This document shows positions 17,885 to 26,825 of a DNA stretch of 64,000 nt, in pieces; position 1 is the first letter of the stretch, and each line of letters opens with the position of its first letter. The stretch lies in contig CAWBYD010000002.1 of the NCBI GenBank assembly GCA_963792915.1, positions 434,001-498,000 of the forward strand, written 5' to 3'. Source of the stretch: Solirubrobacter sp963792915. GTDB lineage: Bacteria > Actinomycetota > Thermoleophilia > Solirubrobacterales > Solirubrobacteraceae. The notes beneath the pieces are model-generated. The model saw only the letters and a list, made by a program, of their open reading frames with translations. It ran no database searches and had not been told where the DNA came from. Both the position numbers and the translations under genes were made by a program.

Positions 17885-17896
17885 CGAACACGTTCG
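17885..17896. promoter_or_regulatory. Candidate operator at the GH35 transcription start
   Basis: Inverted repeat CGAAC-AC-GTTCG directly downstream of the -10 box, covering the expected start point. The position fits repressor binding and the short central-CG-like dyad is in the style of LacI-family operators, but no LacI-type regulator is in the window. Confidence 0.35.
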
Positions 17897-17919
17897 CTCA
17901 GTGGAGGGGAGAGGTCCAG

Positions 17920-20900
17920 ATGCGCGCCAGGTTGGTGCTGTGCTTTGCCGTGCTCGCGCTCGCGCTGAGCAGCGCGCCGTCCGCGCAGGCGGCCACGCAC
18001 ACGGTCACGTGGGACAAGTACTCGGTGATGGTCGACGGCCAGCGCGTGTTCTTCTGGTCGGGCGAGTTCCACCCGTTCCGCCTTCCCAACCCGGACCTGT
18101 GGCGGGACATCCTCGAGAAGATGAAGGCCAACGGCTACAACGGCGTCTCGATCTACGTCGACTGGGCGTATCACTCGCCCAAGCCGGGCGTCTACGACTT
18201 CAGCGGCGTCCGCGACATGGACCGCTTCCTCGACATCGCCAACGACGTCGGGCTGTACGTGATGGCGCGGCCCGGCCCGTACATCAACGCCGAGGTCGAC
18301 GGCGGCGGCTTCCCCGGCTGGCTGACCACCAAGGCCGGCACGGCGCGGACCAACAACGCCACCTACATGAGCTACACGGACCAGTACCAGTCGGCGATCG
18401 ACGCGGTGCTGGCGCGCCACCAGGTCACGAACGGGACCGGCCCCGTCCTGCTCTACCAGATCGAGAACGAGTACGCCAACAACGTCACGAGCCAGACCGG
18501 CATCCAGTACATGAAGCACCTGTACGACAAGGCGCGTGCCGACGGCATCACGGTCCCGATCTTCCACAACGACAAGGGCCGCAACGGCTTCTGGGTGCCG
18601 GGCGCGTTCACCGGCGCGGACACGCTCTCGGGCCCCAACCTGTACGGATTCGACGGCTACCCCGGCGGCACGTGCTCGACCAGCGGCAACCCCGGCACGC
18701 CCGCGACGCCGCCCGACTGGGGCTACTTCGGCGCCGGCGGGGCCACGGGCGGCGCGACCGCCTCGCCGAACACGCCGGGGCTGATCGCCGAGTTCGGCGG
18801 CGGCTGGTTTGACCCGTGGGGCGACCGGCTGTTCGGCGGCGGCGGCTACGACTGCCAGGCCCGCCGCCAGAGCAGCGCCTACGAGCGCGACTACTACCTG
18901 ACCAACATCGCCAACGGCATCAAGATCCAGAACATCTACATGACGTTCGGCGGGACGAACTGGGGCTGGCTGCCGGCGCCGGTCGTCTACACGTCCTACG
19001 ACTACGGCGCGGCGTTCAACGAGGCCCGCCAGGCGCGCGTGGACAAGACCGCGCCGATGAAGGCGATGGGCTACATGGTCCAGGCGGTCAAGCCGCTGTC
19101 CAAGCTCGACAAGGTCGGGACCGTGACCGCCTCAGACCCCGGCGTGAAGGTCTACCACCTGGTCAACCCGGACACGCAGACCCACGTCTACTTCCCGCGC
19201 CATACGGCCCAGAGCTCGTCGGACCTCAAGTTCACGTTCGGAATCAGCACGCCGGACGGCGACTACACGATCCCGCAGTCCGGCACGCTCGAACTCAACG
19301 GCGAGGACATGAAGGCGCTCGTCGCCAACTACGACCTCGAGTCCCAGCACCTCGTCTACACGACCGCGGACCTGATGACCCACGCGCACATCGGCGGCCA
19401 GGACGTGGCGATCGTGCAGGGCCGAACGGGGCAGACGGGGGAGACCGTCCTGCGCTACGCGAGCCAGCCGCCGGTCGACGCGCCGGCCGGCGTGACGGTC
19501 GCGTGGGACGCGGCCAAGGGCGACCTGCGGATCGACTACCCGCTCAACGGCCTGACCCAGATCAGGATCGGCGGCGCGCACCCGCTGCTGCTGCTGGCGG
19601 CCGACGACGCCGCGGTCGCGACGCTCTGGCGCAGCGGCCCGGCGATCGTGCGCGGGCCGTCGCTCGTGCGCTCGGCGACCGTGAACGGCGACACGCTCGC
19701 GCTGACCGGCGACACCTCGGCGCCCGCCGACCTCGAGGCCTGGGCGCCCGACGGCGTCACCCGGCTCACGTGGAACGGCGCCGCCGTCGCGACGACGCCG
19801 ACGGCCAGCGGGAGCCTGCTCGGCGCGGTCGGCGGCGCGCCCGCGATCACCCTCCCGGAGCTGACGGGCTGGCGCTACCACGCCGAGAGCCCGGAGGCCC
19901 AGCCGGACTTCGACGACTCGTCCTGGGCGAACGCGGACAAGACGAGCTCGAACTCGCGGACCGCCGTCCCGGCCGGGCAGAAGGTGCTCTTCTCCGACGA
20001 CTATGGCTTCCACTACGGCGACGTCTGGTATCGCGGCACCTACAGCGACGCGGCCGGCGCGACGCAGGTCAAGCTGAGCTACCAGACCGGCACGGTCGGG
20101 GTGCTGCAGGCGTGGCTCGACGGCCGCTACCTCGGCTACAACCAGACCCCGATCCCGACCTCGGGCCAGGCCACGACCGCCACGTGGGCGGCCACCGCGA
20201 CGTTCGACATCCCCGCCGCGCTCCAGACCGCGGGTCCGCACAAGCTCGCGGTGATGGTCGACATGATGGGCCACGAGGAGGACGGCGGCGTCAACGACGC
20301 GTTCAAGAACGCGCGCGGGATGACCGCGGCCACGTTCACCGGCTCGAGCGCGCCGATCGCGTGGAAGATCCAGGGCACGCAGGGCGGCGAGGACATCACC
20401 GACAGCGTCCGCGGCGTCGTCAACGCCGGCGGGCTCTACGGCGAGCGCGCCGGCTGGAGCCTGGCCGGCTACCCGGACACGGGCTGGGCGCCGGTCTCGC
20501 TCCCCAACAGCGACGCCAACCCGGGCTCGGCGTGGTACCGGACGACGTTCGACCTCGACATGCCGGCGGGGACCGACACCTCGCTGGGCCTGAACATCAC
20601 GGACGCGGCGACCAAGGCCTACCGCGCGCTGATCTTCGTCAACGGCTGGAACCTCGGCCAGTACATCAACGACGTCGGGCCGCAGCACACGTTCGTGCTG
20701 CCGAGCGGCATCCTGCGCCTGCACGGCCACAACACGCTCGCGATCGCGGTCACCAACGAGGGCGCCGGCGGGCTCGGCGCGGTCAAGCTCGTCAACCTCG
20801 GCACGGTCGCCAGCTCGCTGGCGGTCGGCGACGTCGCCTCGCCCGCCTACGCGGCGCCGCAGCTGACGCCGGTGGCGCTCACGCTCGCGCCGGGCGTCGC

Positions 20901-21498
20901 CTACAGCGGGCCGGTGGCATCGGTCAGCATCCCGCCGGACGCGCTCGGGACCGCGTTCGCCGCGACGATCGACTGGGGCGACGGCACGACCAGCGCCGGG
21001 ACGCTGAGCGGCGGGTCGATCAGCGGCACGCACACGTATGCCGCGCCGTACGCCTATCCGGTCAAGGTGACGCTGTCTGACCGCTACGGCGACGCAGACC
21101 TCGCCTCGGCGACCGCGCTCGCGCAGGTGCCCGCGACGGCCGTGGGGAGTGTCGGCGGGTCGGTGCCGGCGACGCTGGCGCTGACCGTCGGGCCGGCGAG
21201 CTTCGGGGCGTTCACGCCGGGTGTCTCGCGGACCTACGACGCGACCACGAGCGCGAACGTGATCTCCACCGCCGGCGACGCGACGCTCAGCGTCTCGGAC
21301 CCGGGTCACCTGACCAACGGCGCGTTCTCCCTGCCGCAGCCGCTGCAGGTGCTCGGAGTGCCGGCGACGTGGGATGCGCCGGTCTCGAACGCGCTGGTGC
21401 CGATCACGTTCCGGCAGGCGATCGGCGCGACCGACGCGCTGCGCACCGGGAGCTACAGCACCACGCTGACGTTCACGCTATCGACCGTAAATCCGTGA
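17920..21498 (+). CDS. Secreted GH35 beta-galactosidase with PKD-like and C-terminal module
   Basis: 1192-residue exported glycoside hydrolase, predicted to release terminal beta-galactose from polysaccharide. Signal peptide 1-24 (ends SAQAA). GH35 TIM barrel ~30-370: acid/base Glu184 in QIENEY and nucleophile Glu291 in LIAEFGGG. Beta-sandwich domains follow, including two galactose-binding-like jelly rolls (~640-760, ~820-940), then a PKD-like domain with IDWGDGTTS (~1010), and a final ~115-residue module (GGSVPATLALTVG... to the end) shared with two other secreted proteins here. ATG 17920 with SD GGAGGGGA. Monocistronic promoter just upstream; GH106 gene follows with its own promoter. Confidence 0.9.
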   Translation: MRARLVLCFAVLALALSSAPSAQAATHTVTWDKYSVMVDGQRVFFWSGEFHPFRLPNPDLWRDILEKMKANGYNGVSIYVDWAYHSPKPGVYDFSGVRDMDRFLDIANDVGLYVMARPGPYINAEVDGGGFPGWLTTKAGTARTNNATYMSYTDQYQSAIDAVLARHQVTNGTGPVLLYQIENEYANNVTSQTGIQYMKHLYDKARADGITVPIFHNDKGRNGFWVPGAFTGADTLSGPNLYGFDGYPGGTCSTSGNPGTPATPPDWGYFGAGGATGGATASPNTPGLIAEFGGGWFDPWGDRLFGGGGYDCQARRQSSAYERDYYLTNIANGIKIQNIYMTFGGTNWGWLPAPVVYTSYDYGAAFNEARQARVDKTAPMKAMGYMVQAVKPLSKLDKVGTVTASDPGVKVYHLVNPDTQTHVYFPRHTAQSSSDLKFTFGISTPDGDYTIPQSGTLELNGEDMKALVANYDLESQHLVYTTADLMTHAHIGGQDVAIVQGRTGQTGETVLRYASQPPVDAPAGVTVAWDAAKGDLRIDYPLNGLTQIRIGGAHPLLLLAADDAAVATLWRSGPAIVRGPSLVRSATVNGDTLALTGDTSAPADLEAWAPDGVTRLTWNGAAVATTPTASGSLLGAVGGAPAITLPELTGWRYHAESPEAQPDFDDSSWANADKTSSNSRTAVPAGQKVLFSDDYGFHYGDVWYRGTYSDAAGATQVKLSYQTGTVGVLQAWLDGRYLGYNQTPIPTSGQATTATWAATATFDIPAALQTAGPHKLAVMVDMMGHEEDGGVNDAFKNARGMTAATFTGSSAPIAWKIQGTQGGEDITDSVRGVVNAGGLYGERAGWSLAGYPDTGWAPVSLPNSDANPGSAWYRTTFDLDMPAGTDTSLGLNITDAATKAYRALIFVNGWNLGQYINDVGPQHTFVLPSGILRLHGHNTLAIAVTNEGAGGLGAVKLVNLGTVASSLAVGDVASPAYAAPQLTPVALTLAPGVAYSGPVASVSIPPDALGTAFAATIDWGDGTTSAGTLSGGSISGTHTYAAPYAYPVKVTLSDRYGDADLASATALAQVPATAVGSVGGSVPATLALTVGPASFGAFTPGVSRTYDATTSANVISTAGDATLSVSDPGHLTNGAFSLPQPLQVLGVPATWDAPVSNALVPITFRQAIGATDALRTGSYSTTLTFTLSTVNP

Positions 21499-21518
21499 CC
21501 GCCGGTGATCGTTTGGTG

Positions 21519-21547
21519 TTGACAGAGTCCTAAAGCAATCATATAGT
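21519..21547 (+). promoter_or_regulatory. Near-consensus sigma70-type promoter of the GH106 gene
   Basis: TTGACA at 21519-21524 and TATAGT at 21542-21547, spacer 17 bp, leader about 25 nt with a purine-rich SD (21561-21577). It lies in the 80-bp gap after the GH35 stop, showing the two glycosidase genes are separately transcribed despite tandem order. Confidence 0.8.
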
Positions 21548-21578
21548 CACGAACTCACTCGGAGAGAGAGGAGAGGGC

Positions 21579-24500
21579 GTGAAACGAGCCCTTGCCGTGG
21601 CGGTCGCCATGGCTGCGCTGGCCGCTGCGCCGGCCCAGGCCGCGACGTTCGCCGAGCGGTTCGCTGCGCCGGCGCGGCAGTACCAGCCGAAGTTCCGCTG
21701 GTGGTGGCCGAACGCGCTGGTCGACAACGCGGAGATCCAGAACGAGCTCGACCAGATGGCCGACGCCGGTTTCGGCGGCGCGGAGATCGCCGACGTGCAC
21801 CACAGCTCGACCGTCGCGCTCGATCCCGCAGGCCATGGCTGGGGCACCGCGGCGTGGACCTCCGCGGTCCAGGCCGCGCTCGAACGCGCGAAGGCGCGCG
21901 GGATGACCATCGACCTGACCGTGGGCCCGTCCTGGCCCGCCGCCGTGCCGAGCATCACGCCCGACAGCGCCGGCGCGATCAAGGAGCTCGCCTACGGGAT
22001 TGCGAGCGTCGCTCCGGGCGCCAGGTTCAGCGGTGCAGCGCCGGCTCCCGCGCTGGCGCCGGCGGCCGGCGTGACCCAGCAGAAGCTGCTCTACGTGCAG
22101 GCTGCGCGGGTCACGACGCCCGGCGCGCCGCCGAAGACCGCCTACACGCTGGACGGCGCCTCGATCCAGAACGTCGCGATCGCAGCCGACGGCAGCGTCG
22201 ACTGGACGGCGCCGGCGGACGGCAGCTGGATCCTGATCTCCTACTGGGAGCGCGGCTCCGCCCAGCAGCCCGAGGGCGGCCCGCACACGACGCCGACGTC
22301 CTACGTGGTCGACCACTTCAGCCGGGCGGGAACGCAGGCGATCACGGACTTCTGGGAGTCGCACATCCTCACGCCCGCCGTTCGGTCGCTGATCGGAGAC
22401 GCCGGCGGCGCGCTGTTCGAGGACTCGCTCGAGCTCGAGACCACGTCGGCGCTGTGGACGCCGGGCTTCGCGCAGGAGTTCCAGCAGCGCACGGGCTACT
22501 CGCTGCTCCCGTACCTGCCGCTCGTGGCCAAGAACGCGGAGAAGGCGGTGTTCAACTACGACGCGACGACGTCGGCGAGCGTGCGGCGCGACATCAACCT
22601 CGTGCTCACCGATCTCTACAACGACAACCATCTGCTGCCGCTGAAGGCGTGGGCGAACGGCCTCGGCCTCAAGCTGCGCGTGCAGCCGTACGGGCTCCAG
22701 ACCGACGCGATGCAGGCGTCCTCGCTGCTCGACATCCCCGAGGGCGAGTCGCTGGGGTTCAAGAACCTCGACGACTACCGGCGCGAGGAGGGCGGCCGCG
22801 ACATGGCCGGTAACACGATCCTCTCCAACGAGGCGGGTGCCACGGCCGGCGGCGCGTACAGCACGACCTGGGAATCGGAGCTGCGCAAGCTCGCGCCGAT
22901 GTTCACCGCGGGTGTGAACCAGAACGTCTTCCACGGCTTCTCCTACGCGACCACGCCGGATGCGCGCTGGCCGGGCTTCTCGGCGTTCTCGCCGCTCAAG
23001 GGCGTGGCCGGCTACGGGGAGTCCTGGGGCCCGCGCGATCCCACCTGGGCGCACGTCTCCGACATCGCGGGCTATTTCGCCCGCAACCAGGAGGTCATGC
23101 AGTCCGGCACCAACAAGGTCGACGCGGCCGTGCTGGTGCAGACGGGCTACGTCGCCGCGGGCTACGGCGCGCCGTTCTTCAGCGCCGATTCGCGCGAGGC
23201 GTCGCAGGTGCTCAAGGACGGCGGCAACCAGCTCGGCTGGACGGACGAGACGATCTCCGAGTCGATGCTCGACCTCCCGAGCGCGACGGTGCGCGACCGG
23301 CGGCTGGCGCCCGACGGGCCGGCCTTCAAGGCGCTCGTGCTCGAGGGCGACGTCGCGTTCGGGCGCGGGATCATGCTCCGCGTCGCGACGGCCCAGAAGC
23401 TGCTCGACTGGGCTCGGGCCGGGCTTCCGGTCGTGCTGGTGGGCGACTGGACGAACCCGGTCGTGCCGGGGCTGGCCAAGCCGGGCGAGAACGACACGCT
23501 CAAGGGTCTCGTGGCGCAGATCCTCGCCCAGCCGTCGGTCCGCTCGGTGGGCGATCGCAGCGGCATCCCGACGGCGCTGGCCGCGCTCGGCGTGCAGCGC
23601 GACGTCGAGTATCCCGTGACGCCGATGCAGGTCGCCCACCGGGTCGACGGCGGCCAGGACGACTACCTGCTCGCGAACACTTCGGCGACCGTGGCGACCG
23701 ACGTCGACGCGACGTTCGCGATGACCGATCCCGCCGCGGTGCCCTACGTCGCCGATGCCTGGACGGGCCGGCTCGTCCCGGTGGCGGCCTACAGCGTCAC
23801 GGGCGGACGGCTGCGGACGCACGTGTTGCTCAAGCCCGGCCAGACCGAGATCCTCGTCCTCGGCCACGCGCTCGCGCCGCTGCCCGTGCACGCCGTCGTG
23901 AGTGACGCCGACGCGGTGCGCGCGGCGGGCAGCGACCTCGTCGTCCGCGACCGCGCCGGCGGCACGTACACGACGACGCTCTCCGACGGGCGGACCGTCG
24001 CGACGACGATCCCGGCCGTGCCCGCGGCGCGGCCGCTGACGCACTGGAGGCTCGACGTCGACGACTGGCTGCCCGGCGCGACGCCGACCCAGACGCTCCA
24101 CGGCGCGCACTCGCTGACGCTCGACGGGCTGAAGGCGTGGCCGGACATCCCCGAGCTGCAGGACGTGTCCGGGATCGGGCGCTACACCACCACGGTCGAC
24201 TGGGACGGCTCAGCGGCGGGCGCGATGCTCGACCTCGGCGAGGTGTTCGACACGTTCCGGGTGTCCGTCAACGGTCGCGCGCTGCCGCCCGCCGACCAGC
24301 TCGACACCGCGGTCGACCTCGGCCCGTACCTCGTGCGCGGGAGCAACACCATCACGGTCGAGGTCGCGACGACGCTCAACAACCGGCTGCGGTCGGAGGA
24401 CATCGCGTACGCGACCGGCAAGCGGCAGGCCTACGGGCTCGTCGGCCCGGTCACGCTGGTCCCGTACGGGGAGGCGAAGGTGTACGCGCAGACGGCGGCC

Positions 24501-24857
24501 GCGGGCGGCGCGGGCGGCTCGGTGCCGGCGACGCTGGCGCTGACGGTCGGGTCGGCGAGCTTCGGCGCGTTCACGCCGGGCGTCGCGCGGACGTACGAGG
24601 CGACCACCACGGCCGGCGTGATCTCGACCGCGGGCGACGCGACGCTCGCGGTCTCGCCGCCGGGTCACCTGTCCAACGGCGCGTTCTCGCTCCCGCAGCC
24701 GCTGCAGGTCCTCGGCGTGCCGGTGACGTGGGACGCGCCGGTGTCGAACGCCCTGGTCGGCATCACGTTCCGGCAGCCGATCGGCGCGAGCGATGCGCTG
24801 CGCACCGGGACGTACGCGACGACGCTGACGCTCACGCTCGCGACCACGAGCCCCTGA
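21579..24857 (+). CDS. Secreted GH106-type alpha-L-rhamnosidase-like glycosidase
   Basis: 1092-residue exported enzyme. Signal peptide 1-~21 (MKRALAVAVAMAALAAAPAQ). The N-terminal RWWWPNALVD followed by a helix with ELDQMADAGFGGAEI and then VGPSWPAAVPSITPD is the characteristic start of GH106, a family of alpha-L-rhamnosidases acting on pectin side chains and rhamnosides. Catalytic Glu residues were not assigned. A jelly-roll domain (~810-960) precedes the ~115-residue shared C-terminal module. GTG start. Its 3' end overlaps the convergent MFS gene by 26 bp. Confidence 0.85.
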   Translation: MKRALAVAVAMAALAAAPAQAATFAERFAAPARQYQPKFRWWWPNALVDNAEIQNELDQMADAGFGGAEIADVHHSSTVALDPAGHGWGTAAWTSAVQAALERAKARGMTIDLTVGPSWPAAVPSITPDSAGAIKELAYGIASVAPGARFSGAAPAPALAPAAGVTQQKLLYVQAARVTTPGAPPKTAYTLDGASIQNVAIAADGSVDWTAPADGSWILISYWERGSAQQPEGGPHTTPTSYVVDHFSRAGTQAITDFWESHILTPAVRSLIGDAGGALFEDSLELETTSALWTPGFAQEFQQRTGYSLLPYLPLVAKNAEKAVFNYDATTSASVRRDINLVLTDLYNDNHLLPLKAWANGLGLKLRVQPYGLQTDAMQASSLLDIPEGESLGFKNLDDYRREEGGRDMAGNTILSNEAGATAGGAYSTTWESELRKLAPMFTAGVNQNVFHGFSYATTPDARWPGFSAFSPLKGVAGYGESWGPRDPTWAHVSDIAGYFARNQEVMQSGTNKVDAAVLVQTGYVAAGYGAPFFSADSREASQVLKDGGNQLGWTDETISESMLDLPSATVRDRRLAPDGPAFKALVLEGDVAFGRGIMLRVATAQKLLDWARAGLPVVLVGDWTNPVVPGLAKPGENDTLKGLVAQILAQPSVRSVGDRSGIPTALAALGVQRDVEYPVTPMQVAHRVDGGQDDYLLANTSATVATDVDATFAMTDPAAVPYVADAWTGRLVPVAAYSVTGGRLRTHVLLKPGQTEILVLGHALAPLPVHAVVSDADAVRAAGSDLVVRDRAGGTYTTTLSDGRTVATTIPAVPAARPLTHWRLDVDDWLPGATPTQTLHGAHSLTLDGLKAWPDIPELQDVSGIGRYTTTVDWDGSAAGAMLDLGEVFDTFRVSVNGRALPPADQLDTAVDLGPYLVRGSNTITVEVATTLNNRLRSEDIAYATGKRQAYGLVGPVTLVPYGEAKVYAQTAAAGGAGGSVPATLALTVGSASFGAFTPGVARTYEATTTAGVISTAGDATLAVSPPGHLSNGAFSLPQPLQVLGVPVTWDAPVSNALVGITFRQPIGASDALRTGTYATTLTLTLATTSP

Positions 24858-25986
24858 GCGTGCCGCGGCGCCCGGCGGCGAGGAGCGCGCCGGGCGCCGT
24901 GGCCACCGCGGCGAGCAGCGTCGCGTCGGTGCCGAGGTGCCCGCCCAGCGCCGCGCCGACCGCCACGCCGAGCCCGCCCGCGCTCGTCAGCCAGGTCATC
25001 GCCTGCACCGCGCGCTCAGGGGCGACGACGACGTCCAGCAGCTCCAGCACGCCGACGTTCAGCACGCCGTAGGCCGCGCCGGCGACGAGCAGCACGGCCG
25101 CCAGCGCCGCCACGCTCTGCGCGAGCGCGCAGAACGCCAGCACGGCCGCGAGCGCGACGGTCCCGCCGACGAACCGCCGGTCGGCGTCGGCGCCGCTGCG
25201 CCCGCTCCACAGCGACGCGCCCACGCTGCCCGCGGCGAACGCCGCCAGCGGAATCGCGCCGCCGGCGCCGCCCAGCGCCGGCGCCGCGACCTCGAGCGCG
25301 CCGAGCCCGACGCCCAGCCACACCTCAACCAGCACGACCGTCCGCAACCCAGACGAACGATCGGGGTCTGACCCCTTTTGTTCGTCGTTGCGCGCGCAAC
25401 CGGAGCCGGATGAACGATCGGGGTCTGACCCCTTTTGTTCGTGCGCGACGATCAGCGTGCCCGCCAGTGGGCCGAGCGTGAGGGCGGCGAGCGCTGCCGG
25501 GGGGCCGAAGGTGGCGGCCAGGATGCCGGTCAGCGCCGGGCCGAGGACCGCGCCGGCGTCGCCCAGCAGAGCGTTGAGCGCGTGCGCCGCGCGCGTCAGC
25601 TCGGGGCCGGCGACGCGCGGCCAGGTGGCGCGTGCCGTCGCGATCAGCGGCGGCGCGACCGCGCCGGCGACGCCCGCGGCGAGGACCGAGAGTGAGTCGG
25701 GCGCGACCAGCAGCACGACCAGCCCGGCCGCGTGCGCGACGCCGAACCCCACGAGCGCCGTCGCGCCGCGCGTGTCGATGATCCGCCCGCGCAGCGGGGC
25801 GAGCACGCCCGCGCAGGCCGAGAACGCGGCCACGGCGGCGCCGGCCGTCGCGAACGAGCCCGTGCGATGCGAGATCAGCAGCACGATCGCGAGCCCGAGG
25901 CTCGAGAACGAGAGCCACCCCAGCGTGCACGCGAGGGCCAGCGCCCGCGCGCCGCGCCGTGCCAGCAGCGCGGTGTAGACCGACAT
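24832..25986 (-). CDS. MFS transporter with repeat-derived insert in the central loop
   Basis: 384-residue major facilitator protein with 12 predicted hydrophobic segments; substrate unknown. The cytoplasmic loop between the two halves (about residues 182-213) contains the duplicated peptide EQKGSDPDRSSG, encoded by two copies of a palindromic DNA repeat (25355-25385, 25412-25442) in frame. The remaining sequence (LIVA...RTVVLVEVW) reads through normally. The start is well supported by AAGGAGG just upstream of ATG 25986. Divergent from pgeF (107 bp apart). Confidence 0.85.
   Translation of the reverse strand: MSVYTALLARRGARALALACTLGWLSFSSLGLAIVLLISHRTGSFATAGAAVAAFSACAGVLAPLRGRIIDTRGATALVGFGVAHAAGLVVLLVAPDSLSVLAAGVAGAVAPPLIATARATWPRVAGPELTRAAHALNALLGDAGAVLGPALTGILAATFGPPAALAALTLGPLAGTLIVAHEQKGSDPDRSSGSGCARNDEQKGSDPDRSSGLRTVVLVEVWLGVGLGALEVAAPALGGAGGAIPLAAFAAGSVGASLWSGRSGADADRRFVGGTVALAAVLAFCALAQSVAALAAVLLVAGAAYGVLNVGVLELLDVVVAPERAVQAMTWLTSAGGLGVAVGAALGGHLGTDATLLAAVATAPGALLAAGRRGTLRGSWSRA
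25355..25385. repeat. Palindromic repeat copy 1 (core GGGGTCTGACCCC)
   Basis: A 31-nt stretch GAACGATCGGGGTCTGACCC followed by CTTTTGTTCGT, with inner palindrome GGGGTC-T-GACCCC and outer GAAC/GTTC. Identical to copy 2 at 25412-25442; inside the MFS coding sequence, encoding EQKGSDPDRS on the minus strand. Confidence 0.9.
25412..25442. repeat. Palindromic repeat copy 2 (core GGGGTCTGACCCC)
   Basis: Exact copy of 25355-25385, offset by 57 bp (19 codons), so the MFS frame is kept. The 26 bp between the copies encode most of GSGCARND and show no repeat character. Confidence 0.9.
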
Positions 25987-26080
25987 GAAACCTCCTTCGA
26001 ACAGGACTCGCGTCGTGCGAGCGGGCGGCGCGGCCGGCGCCCGGGGCTACGGCGGCGTGAGGCTCATGCGGCGACCAATC

Positions 26081-26086
26081 TACCCT
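26081..26086 (+). promoter_or_regulatory. Candidate -10 box for leaderless pgeF
   Basis: TACCCT (TANNNT) lies 7 nt before the GTG start; no SD is visible. Transcription would start at or next to the start codon. Confidence 0.3.
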
Positions 26087-26093
26087 CTCCCAC

Positions 26094-26825
26094 GTGGACC
26101 TGCCGAGCCCGTTCCGCTGGGAGGACGACCAGATCGTCGCCGACCTGCCCGGCGCGCGCGCCGTGTTCTCGACCGCCCGCGGCGGCGTGTCGAGCGGGCC
26201 GTACGACTCCCTGAACCTCGGCCTGCTGACCGCCGACGAGCCGGACAACGTGCGCGAGAACCGCCGCCGGCTGGGGGGGATCGTCGGCCGCGCGTGGCAC
26301 GACTTCTGCTTCGGCCGCCAGGTGCACGGCGCGGCCGTCCGCCGCGCCGACGCGCCCACGACCGCCGTCAGCGACGAGGACGGCCAGGCCACCGCGCTCG
26401 TGCACGCCCCCGCGCTCGTCTTCACCGCCGACTGCCTGCCGATCCTGCTTGCGACGCGCACGGCGGTCGCCGCGCTGCACGGCGGTTGGCGCCCGCTGGC
26501 CGGTGGGATCGTCGCCGAGGGCGTCAGGGCGCTCAGAGAGGTGGGCGGAGCCGGACCGATCATCGCCGCGATCGGCCCCGGCGCCCGCGGCTGCTGCTAC
26601 GAGGTCGGTGAGGAGGTCCACCGGCAGTTCACGCGCTTCGAGGCCCGCGCCGACGGCGGGCGCAACCTGGACCTCGCGGCCGTCGCCGCGGTCCAGCTGC
26701 ACGAGGCCGGGGTCGAGCAGGTCCTCGACACCGGCCTATGCACGATCTGCGACGAGCGCTTCTTCTCGCACCGGCGCTCGGGCGGCGTCACCGGCCGCCA
26801 GGCGGGGGTCGTGTGCCGCGCCTGA
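26094..26825 (+). CDS. pgeF: Peptidoglycan editing factor / multicopper polyphenol oxidase family (PgeF, YfiH)
   Basis: 243-residue cytoplasmic protein of the YfiH/LACC1 family, reported as a purine-nucleoside-active enzyme and as a factor removing wrongly incorporated residues from peptidoglycan precursors. Metal-site residues are visible: His78 (RQVHG), Cys114 (FTADCLPILL), His129 (LHGGWR), and the C-terminal FFSHRRSGGVTGRQ. GTG start at 26094. It overlaps yggS by 13 nt, an arrangement common in Gram-positive division clusters. Confidence 0.88.
   Translation: MDLPSPFRWEDDQIVADLPGARAVFSTARGGVSSGPYDSLNLGLLTADEPDNVRENRRRLGGIVGRAWHDFCFGRQVHGAAVRRADAPTTAVSDEDGQATALVHAPALVFTADCLPILLATRTAVAALHGGWRPLAGGIVAEGVRALREVGGAGPIIAAIGPGARGCCYEVGEEVHRQFTRFEARADGGRNLDLAAVAAVQLHEAGVEQVLDTGLCTICDERFFSHRRSGGVTGRQAGVVCRA

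Noticed and set aside
15328..18567. 1079-codon minus-strand frame across the propeller, CCA-enzyme and GH35 starts
   Set aside because: No protein-like segment; contradicts three supported genes, one of which is on the same strand in another frame.
19132..24110. Long minus-strand open frames opposite the GH35 and GH106 genes (725 and 851 codons)
   Set aside because: Arg-rich shadow frames fully covered by genes with signal peptides, catalytic motifs and promoters on the plus strand.
24882..25442. MFS gene as a pseudogene because of the internal repeats
   Set aside because: Both repeats keep the reading frame, all membrane segments remain, and the start has an ideal SD.
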